Program-made: the position numbers and the translations under genes | Shown here: one piece after another, positions 5,546 to 10,785 of the stretch | Numbering within the stretch: the stretch's first letter is position 1 | How the letters are laid out: each line of letters begins with the position of its first letter | Notes under the pieces: generated by a model | Told to the model about the DNA's origin: nothing | What the model saw: only the letters and a program-made list of their open reading frames with translations | Databases searched by the model: none | Source of the DNA: Methylocystaceae bacterium | Lineage (GTDB): Bacteria > Pseudomonadota > Alphaproteobacteria > Rhizobiales > Beijerinckiaceae | Assembly: GCA_003152255.1 (NCBI GenBank) | Contig: PLZT01000422.1 | Location: forward strand, 2,664-13,448 | DNA length: 10,785 nucleotides | Direction: 5' to 3'

Positions 5546-7312
5546 TTAAAAACCAAAAGGGGTGAAGGTCTTCAGCCATTCGATGATTACTATCGCATAT
5601 GGGCGAAGCATTTTCTCGATGGCGACCCAATGTACGATTTTGCTCGGGTTGTTCTTCGCAGTTTCCAAAACGGTGTTCGCGCTTTCCAAAACTGTTTTGT
5701 AGAGCGCATTGAACGTGCTCATTATGGAAAAAGCGCGAGACTGCTCAGGGTCCGGCTCATCGTAAGGATAGGCCCGCGGCTTCACGGGCGGCGGTCCGCT
5801 GCGTATGTCCTCTGGTTCAAGTTCGACTTTCGGCGTTTCGCGTTCAACTTTGCGTAAGCCTTGCGACACTTCGGCCGTGAAGGCTTGCGGCGTGTTGTTG
5901 AGCACGACCTTACCAAAACCAGCGATCGCCACTTGCGGCAACGGCGCGGTCACTTGGCCTTCGCGCGCGGCGGCGAGATAGCGCGCGACTTCGGGGTAGA
6001 AGCCGAGCAAAGCAAAGTGATTTTCCAAAACGGTGTTCAATCGCGCTGCGAAAGGCTCGGCAAGCACATGCGGCTCGGCGGCGAAAAGGCTGCGCAGAGC
6101 GCGAGCCTCCGCGTCCGCCAACAAAAAATTGCCGGCTCCGGGCTCGGGCGGAAGATCGGCGACGTAGCGCTCCAGACCCTCACGATAATCCGAGCGCACA
6201 TTATGGAATTTTCCCGCGCGCAAATCCGCGATGAGTCGCTCGGTCAATTTCCGACCGGTTTCCAACCAGCGCCGATGCGTCGCGTCATCGCCGGGGAAAG
6301 CGATGACCGGAATATTTTGCGGCCCGGCGACGATGGTGATCTGTCCGGCATCATTGCGACCGAAAGTGAAGAGCGAAGGAAGGTGTTCAATGGGTTGCGG
6401 TGGAGGCGGCAGATCTTCTTTTTGTAGCCGTTCTAACTCTCTATAAAAACGTTCTGCTTTAGAACCTATTTGTTTAGATTCTTTCGCCACATTGATCTGC
6501 TCTCGTATCCATCTATTTGCCGAGGCTGGGCTTGTGGCGCGTACCCTTTCTGGGATGATGGCGAAGGGGAGTTCGATTTCGTCGGGGTCCGACACGCCGT
6601 CAAGACGGCGATTGTACCAGTTGATCCAGGCTTCCCAACCGTCTTCGTGTGGCAAGAGGTATTGCAGGCGCTTCCAAAAATCGTTTGCCCAGCTGGGTGC
6701 GCCGTCGGGCCACAGCGGCTTCGACGCAAGATCTTCTGTCATTACGCCCGAGAGGATGAAATTGGCGTCGCGTGAGATTTCGTCCCAAAGGTCAGCATTA
6801 GCAGCGTAAGGGGCGGCCGCAGCGTTCGCCGTGTAAGCGGCATTGGCGGCGGCAGTACATGCTGCGTCAGTCGCGTTTGCGGCTGCGGCGTTTGCGGCGC
6901 TGGCGGCATAAGCCGCGGTTGCGGCAGCGGGGGTGTTGGCGGAGAAAGGGGCGACTGCAGCGTCGGCCGCGTGAAGCCCATTGGCGTGCATAGAGTGTTT
7001 TGCAGCTACCCGCGACAATGCGCCAGCGAAAAACACCGCGAATACCAATTTCGGAAAGCGCCGTCTGCGCTCCTCATCGGTCTCACGCGGCAAATCCACG
7101 GCAACGAGCGGAACAACGCGCAAGGCCGCGCGCGCGGCGACGGCGACGGCGACCCAGCGCCCTTGCTCGGGCGGCAGGCTTTCGAGCCACTTTTGAAGCT
7201 CCTTGCGCGACGAAATTTTCAGCGCGCCGCTTTTGTTCTCGTCGGCCAATAAAGCCCCCTGAAACGAAAATTCGCAGCGCCCAGCCTTAAGCGCTTTCAC
7301 TTCCCCCGCCAA
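5546..7312 (-). CDS. Alanine-repeat protein of unknown function (588 aa)
   Basis: No named family is recognised, though the layout resembles alanine-rich hypothetical proteins that I recall from Hyphomicrobiales. Residues 35-70 hold a helical segment with [10 protein letters not shown] and [19 protein letters not shown]. Residues about 110-174 are a repeat tract in which runs of Ala are interrupted every three or four residues by Asn, Asp, Thr, Ser or Tyr. A Trp-rich block follows at 200-240, with six Trp including [18 protein letters not shown] linker near 275-310 includes a run of four prolines. A second ordered region covers about 315-490 ([36 protein letters not shown]). Two heptads reading TVLE(S/T)A lie at 540-552, and the C-terminal end (about 558-581) is hydrophobic and may touch the membrane. 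The start is uncertain: TTG at 7312 or GTG at 7300, and neither has a well-spaced ribosome site. It sits between two different repeats and interrupts the hydrolase-gatC neighbourhood, so it looks acquired. Confidence 0.75.
   Translation of the reverse strand: MAGEVKALKAGRCEFSFQGALLADENKSGALKISSRKELQKWLESLPPEQGRWVAVAVAARAALRVVPLVAVDLPRETDEERRRRFPKLVFAVFFAGALSRVAAKHSMHANGLHAADAAVAPFSANTPAAATAAYAASAANAAAANATDAACTAAANAAYTANAAAAPYAANADLWDEISRDANFILSGVMTEDLASKPLWPDGAPSWANDFWKRLQYLLPHEDGWEAWINWYNRRLDGVSDPDEIELPFAIIPERVRATSPASANRWIREQINVAKESKQIGSKAERFYRELERLQKEDLPPPPQPIEHLPSLFTFGRNDAGQITIVAGPQNIPVIAFPGDDATHRRWLETGRKLTERLIADLRAGKFHNVRSDYREGLERYVADLPPEPGAGNFLLADAEARALRSLFAAEPHVLAEPFAARLNTVLENHFALLGFYPEVARYLAAAREGQVTAPLPQVAIAGFGKVVLNNTPQAFTAEVSQGLRKVERETPKVELEPEDIRSGPPPVKPRAYPYDEPDPEQSRAFSIMSTFNALYKTVLESANTVLETAKNNPSKIVHWVAIEKMLRPYAIVIIEWLKTFTPFGF
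5662..5703. repeat. Tandem 21-bp repeat inside the alanine-repeat gene
   Basis: Two 21-base units, 5662-5682 and 5683-5703, share TTTCCAAAAC and then diverge slightly. They encode consecutive heptads TVLESAN and TVLETAK near the C terminus. A third copy of the first 17 bases (TTTCCAAAACGGTGTTC) occurs exactly at 6022-6038, where it encodes NTVLEN. Confidence 0.65.
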
Positions 7313-7355
7313 GGCGGCGCGCGGGCGCCTCCGAGAGCGCCGTGAACCGCCTCCG

Positions 7356-7408
7356 CCCTCATCCGACCCCGCTTCGCGGGGCCACCTTCTCCCGCGGGCG
7401 GGAGAAGG
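7356..7408. repeat. Two-hairpin dispersed-type repeat
   Basis: After the lead-in CCCTCATCCGA, CCCCGC-TTC-GCGGGG (7367-7381) forms a short GC hairpin. CCTTCTCCCG-CGGG-CGGGAGAAGG (7385-7408) then forms a perfect 10-bp stem with a 4-base loop. This combination is a frequent intergenic repeat of high-GC Proteobacteria. It lies between the divergent alanine-repeat gene and gatC and could insulate their transcription. It is unrelated in sequence to the repeat at 5445-5534. Confidence 0.75.
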
Positions 7409-7436
7409 GCGCGCCCAGCGCCGCCACAGCCATGCA

Positions 7437-7466
7437 TTGCGCCGCGAAAGCGGCGAGTGCTATAGC
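7437..7466 (+). promoter_or_regulatory. Possible gatC-gatA promoter
   Basis: TTGCGC (7437-7442) and TATAGC (7461-7466) are spaced by 18 bases, about 32 bases upstream of the gatC ATG. The match is reasonable for an alphaproteobacterial sigma70 promoter. It lies downstream of the two-hairpin repeat, so the gat operon would keep its own promoter. By-eye prediction only. Confidence 0.4.
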
Positions 7467-7497
7467 GCCGGGTAGGAAAACGAGCGGAGCCTTAAAA

Positions 7498-7785
7498 ATG
7501 TCGGTCGATTCAGCCATCGTTCGCCGTATCGCGCATCTTTCGCGCATCGCCGTCGGGGACGACGAGGTCGAGCGGCTTGGGCAAGAACTCAACGCCATTC
7601 TGGCCTTCGTCGAGGAATTGAACGCGGTCGATGTGTCCGGCGTCGAGCCGCTGACCTCCGTGCTGCCGATGAAGATGAAGAAGCGCGAGGATGTCGTCAC
7701 CGACGGCGGCTTCGCCGACGATATTCTCGCCAACGCGCCGGAGCGCGAGGATCATTTCTTCGTCGTGCCCAAGGTGATCGAATAA
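7498..7785 (+). CDS. gatC: Aspartyl/glutamyl-tRNA amidotransferase subunit C
   Basis: Small scaffold subunit that wraps around GatA and joins it to GatB in the amidotransferase that converts Glu-tRNA(Gln) or Asp-tRNA(Asn) to the correct amide form. The 95 residues match the family length. It begins [19 protein letters not shown], followed by the typical [26 protein letters not shown] and a C-terminal [13 protein letters not shown]. The ATG at 7498 is chosen because a GGAG site lies 8 bases upstream and the N terminus is canonical. The frame stays open further upstream to 7342, but that part translates the hairpin repeat and is not plausible protein. gatA follows after 41 bases. Confidence 0.96.
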   Translation: MSVDSAIVRRIAHLSRIAVGDDEVERLGQELNAILAFVEELNAVDVSGVEPLTSVLPMKMKKREDVVTDGGFADDILANAPEREDHFFVVPKVIE

Positions 7786-7826
7786 ACGCCCCGCGCCGCC
7801 CCTCGCTTTAATATAGAGTCCCCTTC

Positions 7827-9341
7827 ATGTCCGATCCCACGCATCTCACATTGGCTCAGGCGCGCGACGCCTTGCTGGCGAAGACGCTGTCCTCCAGCGA
7901 ACTCGCGAAGGCGCATGTCGAGGCCATCGAGCGCGCCGGCCTGATCAACGCCTTCATCACCAAGACGCCGGAGCTGGCGCTCGACGCCGCCAAGCAAAGC
8001 GACGCGCGCATTTCGCGCGGGGAGGCCGGGCCGCTGGAGGGGCTGCCGCTCGGGATCAAGGATCTCTATTGCACCAAGGGCGTGCGCACGACCGCGGCGA
8101 GTCGCATCCTCGACGATTTCACGCCCACTTATGAATCGACCGTCAGCTCCAATCTGCTGCGCGACGGCGCGGTCATGCTCGGCAAACTCAACCTCGACGA
8201 ATTCGCGATGGGCTCGTCGAACGAGACCAGCGCCTTTGGCCCCGTTGTCTCGCCATGGCGGCGCAAGAGCGCTGATGGTTTCGACTCCGCGAGGATCGTG
8301 CCCGGCGGTTCTTCCGGCGGCTCGGCGGCGGCGGTCGCGGCGCGGCTGTGCCTTGGCGCGACGGCGACCGACACCGGCGGCTCGATCCGCCAGCCGGCGG
8401 CCTTCACGGGGACGGTGGGGATCAAGCCGACTTACGGACGCTGCTCGCGCTGGGGCATCGTCGCCTTCGCTTCCTCGCTCGATCAGGCCGGGCCGATCAC
8501 CCGCACCGTGCGCGACGCGGCGATCATGCTGCGCTCGATGGCTGGCGTCGACGCCAAGGACACCACCAGCGTCGACGCGCCGGTGCCGGACTATGAGGCG
8601 GCGATCGGCGCCTCGGTGAAGGGACGGCGCATCGGCGTGCCCAGGGAATATCGGCTCGACGGCCTCTCGCCCGAAATCGCCGCGCTGTGGGACCAGGGCG
8701 TCGCTTGGCTCAAGGACGCGGGCGCCGAGATCGTTGAGATTTCGCTGCCGCATACGCGCCATGCGTTGCCGGCCTATTACATCATCGCGCCGGCGGAGGC
8801 CTCCTCCAATCTCGCGCGCTACGACGGCGTGCGCTACGGCCTGCGCGAGCGGGGCCGCGACATCACCGATATGTACGAGAAGACCCGGGCCAAGGGCTTT
8901 GGCGCCGAGGTGCGCCGGCGCGTGATGATCGGCACCTATGTGCTGTCCGCCGGCTATTACGACGCCTATTACGTGCGCGCGCAAAAAATCCGCAGCCTGA
9001 TCAAGCGCGACTTCGATCTGGCGTTCAAAGACGGCGTCGACGCCGTGCTGACGCCGGCGACGCCTTCGCCCGCCTTCGCGATGGGCGAAAAGGGGTTGAG
9101 CGATCCGGTGGAGATGTATCTCAACGACGTGTTCACGGTAACGGTGAACATGGCGGGGCTGCCGGGAATCGCCGTGCCGGCGGGACTTTCCGGCAACGGA
9201 CTGCCGCTCGCCTTGCAATTGATCGGCCGGCCTTTCGACGAGGAGACTTTGTTTTCTCTCGCGAGCGCGATCGAGCAGGCCGCGCCGAGAATTGAACCGC
9301 CCGAGCCCTGGTGGCGGGATAGCGATGGAGCGAGGCCGTGA
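7827..9341 (+). CDS. gatA: Aspartyl/glutamyl-tRNA amidotransferase subunit A
   Basis: Catalytic amidase subunit that hydrolyses glutamine and supplies ammonia to GatB for amidation of mischarged Glu-tRNA(Gln)/Asp-tRNA(Asn). The 504 residues are close to the usual length of about 490. The amidase-signature Ser-cisSer-Lys triad is visible: Lys78 in LPLGIKDLY, Ser162 in [14 protein letters not shown] and the nucleophile Ser186 in [12 protein letters not shown]. The 24-residue serine spacing equals that of known GatA enzymes. Other family stretches include [15 protein letters not shown] and, near the C terminus, [18 protein letters not shown]. The ATG at 7827 gives a normal N terminus, but its ribosome site is weak, so coupling to gatC is possible. 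The stop overlaps the next gene as GTGA. gatB is not in the window, which is normal for this group. Confidence 0.97.
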   Translation: MSDPTHLTLAQARDALLAKTLSSSELAKAHVEAIERAGLINAFITKTPELALDAAKQSDARISRGEAGPLEGLPLGIKDLYCTKGVRTTAASRILDDFTPTYESTVSSNLLRDGAVMLGKLNLDEFAMGSSNETSAFGPVVSPWRRKSADGFDSARIVPGGSSGGSAAAVAARLCLGATATDTGGSIRQPAAFTGTVGIKPTYGRCSRWGIVAFASSLDQAGPITRTVRDAAIMLRSMAGVDAKDTTSVDAPVPDYEAAIGASVKGRRIGVPREYRLDGLSPEIAALWDQGVAWLKDAGAEIVEISLPHTRHALPAYYIIAPAEASSNLARYDGVRYGLRERGRDITDMYEKTRAKGFGAEVRRRVMIGTYVLSAGYYDAYYVRAQKIRSLIKRDFDLAFKDGVDAVLTPATPSPAFAMGEKGLSDPVEMYLNDVFTVTVNMAGLPGIAVPAGLSGNGLPLALQLIGRPFDEETLFSLASAIEQAAPRIEPPEPWWRDSDGARP

Positions 9342-9709
9342 CCAGCACCCGCCTTGAAGCCGAAAACGAGCGCGAATTGTCGCCACAAGACGAGATGGCC
9401 GATGTGCGCAAGGTCATCGACGCGCTCGATGACGAGATCGTGGCGCTGCTCGCCAAGCGTCAACGCCAGATCGAGCGCGCGGCGCGGGTGAAGCCGCTGC
9501 TGGAACTGCCGGCGCGCGTGCCCGACCGCGTCGACGAAGTGATCGCGCGCGTGCTTGGCGCCGCGCGGCGCGAGGGACTGTCGATGCAGGTCGCGCTGAC
9601 GCTGTGGACCCATGTGATCGAATGGTCGATCCGCTACGAAGAGAAGCTGATGGGCGCCTGCGCGCCAACGCCGCGCGGCGATGACGATGGGACCGGCGAC
9701 GGGGGGTAG
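9338..9709 (+). CDS. Chorismate mutase, AroQ (type II) family
   Basis: A 123-residue all-helical chorismate mutase-type protein, expected to turn chorismate into prephenate for phenylalanine/tyrosine synthesis in the cytoplasm. The signature [20 protein letters not shown] covers 22-41. Aligned by eye to the E. coli AroQ domain, Arg24, Arg41, Lys52 and Arg64 fall on Arg11, Arg28, Lys39 and Arg51. Ser97 falls on Ser84. Glu101 replaces Gln88, a change also known from yeast chorismate mutase (Glu246). The counterparts of Asp48 and Glu52 are Val61 and Val65, which recalls isochorismate-pyruvate lyase-like PchB members, so a related activity cannot be excluded. It starts with GTG overlapping the gatA stop as GTGA, indicating translational coupling. 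The last 18 residues are Gly/Asp-rich and probably disordered. Confidence 0.85.
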   Translation: MTSTRLEAENERELSPQDEMADVRKVIDALDDEIVALLAKRQRQIERAARVKPLLELPARVPDRVDEVIARVLGAARREGLSMQVALTLWTHVIEWSIRYEEKLMGACAPTPRGDDDGTGDGG

Positions 9710-9757
9710 GGCCGGCGCTATTGTTGAGACTCGGCGGTTATGCGATTGTTTACGCAA

Positions 9758-9777
9758 ATTGTCGCGCGAGCGACAAT
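9758..9777. other. 8-bp inverted repeat upstream of the acyltransferase
   Basis: ATTGTCGC (9758-9765) and GCGACAAT (9770-9777) are perfect reverse complements around GCGA. There is no following T-run, so it is a poor intrinsic terminator for the gat operon. It ends 28 bases before the acyltransferase start and could be an operator or a 5' leader hairpin for that gene. Confidence 0.4.
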
Positions 9778-9805
9778 GCAGCAAGCCTTGGCGGTGAGGT
9801 AGATT

Positions 9806-10780
9806 GTGGATAAACTAGCATCAAGTCAGTCGATACGAACAGGTGATTCCGATATTAATCGTAGGATCGACGCTCTTGATGCAATTCGGTTCGTGGCGGC
9901 GTTTTGGGTTGCGATGAGCCATGGCGCATTTCCGCTGCGCGATGTTACTTCATCGCTTCCGTTACGTGCTTTTGCCTCTTCTTTCGACGGCGTTTCAGCG
10001 GTAATGGTGTTCTTCATCGTGTCCGGCTTTTGCATTCATTTGCCCTATGTTGGCGCCCGCGCGCTTCCAACCATGAAGTTCCTCGTTCGCCGCTATGTCC
10101 GGATCGGGATTCCGCTAATTGCAAGCTTGTGTGTGATGCATTTGCTAGGTGGCGGCGCGTCGGAAATGGGGCATGCGGTTTTGTGGAGCGTTTATGCGGA
10201 AATTGTTTATTATACGATATACCCATTATTGTACCTGCTGATGCAGCGTGTCGGATGGGGTGTTCTAATAAAAATATCAGGTATTACGTCATGCGCTCTT
10301 GTGTTTGCGCACCTTAATTACTTACGGCCATGGGAATTCGGCCCGCTCACATGGTTATGGGGGCTGCCGATTTGGCTGTCGGGATGCATGCTCGCCGAAG
10401 GCTTCCGAAAGGGCGAACTTGTTAAACCATGGGGAAACATCTGGCTTTGGCGGCTATCAGCGTGGCTGTACGGGGCTGGCGCGATCTTGGCGATTTATCA
10501 CCTGCCGGTGAAAATTGGATTTCCGCTATCGATGCCGCCGTTTGCGATTTTCACCTTCTTTTGGTTGTCGATGGAACTCCAAAGCCAATCCCCCGCTTGG
10601 CGATTTTTGGAGCGTTTCGGCAGCGCGAGCTACTCGCTGTATCTGGTTCATCCGCTGGTTCTTGGCGCGATGGATGACTATCTGACGCCTCTACCCGCGG
10701 GCGTTCTGAAATTGGTGTCGCCGTGGCCTCTAATCGCCATGGCGACCTACATTTTCTACAAGGGGCGGAATCAAGGTTGA
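9806..10780 (+). CDS. Acyltransferase 3 (OafA/NodX-type) membrane protein
   Basis: Inner-membrane acyltransferase of the type that O-acetylates surface polysaccharides, lipopolysaccharide or other glycans; the substrate here is unknown. The 324 residues begin with a polar segment. Family motifs follow: RIDALDAIRFVAAFWVAMSHG with the conserved His39, VMVFFIVSGFCIH, the basic FLVRRYVRIGIP, LWSVYAEIVYYTIYPLL with Glu132, and ASYSLYLVHPLVLG with His282. About nine or ten hydrophobic helices are visible. The GTG start at 9806 is supported by GAGGT five bases upstream. The coding sequence is clearly AT-richer than the neighbouring gat genes, which suggests horizontal acquisition. The end is abrupt: the usual terminal helix closing with a YxxxE-P-like motif is replaced by YIFYKGRNQG and a stop, possibly a frameshift. 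Confidence 0.88.
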   Translation: MDKLASSQSIRTGDSDINRRIDALDAIRFVAAFWVAMSHGAFPLRDVTSSLPLRAFASSFDGVSAVMVFFIVSGFCIHLPYVGARALPTMKFLVRRYVRIGIPLIASLCVMHLLGGGASEMGHAVLWSVYAEIVYYTIYPLLYLLMQRVGWGVLIKISGITSCALVFAHLNYLRPWEFGPLTWLWGLPIWLSGCMLAEGFRKGELVKPWGNIWLWRLSAWLYGAGAILAIYHLPVKIGFPLSMPPFAIFTFFWLSMELQSQSPAWRFLERFGSASYSLYLVHPLVLGAMDDYLTPLPAGVLKLVSPWPLIAMATYIFYKGRNQG

Positions 10781-10785
10781 AGTGC

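Noticed and set aside
6780..6990. Alanine-codon tract as a CRISPR-like or minisatellite array
   Set aside because: The similarity comes from repeated GCG/GCC/GCA alanine codons with irregular spacing; no constant repeat or spacer unit exists at DNA level.
7342..7497. Longer gatC beginning at 7342
   Set aside because: The added residues translate the two-hairpin repeat and a promoter-like region; the ATG at 7498 has a proper ribosome site and canonical length.
7752..9386. Long minus-strand open frame (544 codons) opposite gatA
   Set aside because: The translation is Arg/Ala/His-rich without any domain and lies fully antisense to a textbook GatA; it is a GC-rich shadow frame.
9758..9777. Inverted repeat as an intrinsic terminator of the gat operon
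   Set aside because: The stem is only 8 bp and is followed by GCAGCAAGCC rather than a T run, so the terminator call is not supported.

Overview
The window looks like a high-GC alphaproteobacterial chromosome, most likely Hyphomicrobiales (Rhizobiales). The evidence is the G/C-rich codon use, a GatC-GatA pair without GatB, a RuvX/PlsY/DprA neighbourhood, a UPF0173 hydrolase beside the gat genes, and two short repeats of a type common in that order. A methylotroph-type family such as Methylocystaceae/Beijerinckiaceae is a guess. Most of the window is housekeeping; the accessory parts are an alanine-rich gene in the middle and an acyltransferase at the right end.

Layout. 1-1592, minus strand: a YcjF-like two-helix membrane protein followed 33 bases later by exodeoxyribonuclease III (xth, running off the left edge), probably one transcript. 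1593-1946: a 354-base divergent intergenic region holding three tandem AGTTrAC-containing repeats and a plausible promoter. 1947-3814, plus strand: plsY and dprA, overlapping by ATGA. 3821-4678, minus strand: ruvX, a 120-base gap with a near-ideal 23-bp palindrome over a predicted promoter, and a small conserved hypothetical gene that converges on dprA with only 6 bases between stop codons. 4727-5425, plus: a UPF0173 metal-dependent hydrolase. 5445-5534: a 90-base dispersed-type inverted repeat. 5546-7312, minus: an alanine-repeat protein of unknown function. 7356-7408: a second, unrelated repeat made of two hairpins. 7498-9709, plus: gatC, gatA and a chorismate mutase-type gene overlapping gatA by GTGA. 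9806-10780, plus: an acyltransferase-3 membrane protein in visibly AT-richer sequence.

How the genes work together. PlsY makes lysophosphatidate for membrane lipids. DprA protects incoming single-stranded DNA and loads RecA. RuvX acts in 16S rRNA 5'-end maturation and possibly recombination. Xth repairs abasic and oxidised sites. GatC/GatA, with GatB encoded elsewhere, transamidate Glu-tRNA(Gln) and/or Asp-tRNA(Asn). The AroQ-type protein would feed phenylalanine/tyrosine synthesis.

The least explained object is the 588-residue alanine-repeat protein, which lies between the hydrolase and gatC with a different dispersed-type repeat on each side. No CRISPR array, complete mobile element, tRNA or rRNA was seen. 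Nothing here clearly makes up a new multi-gene system.
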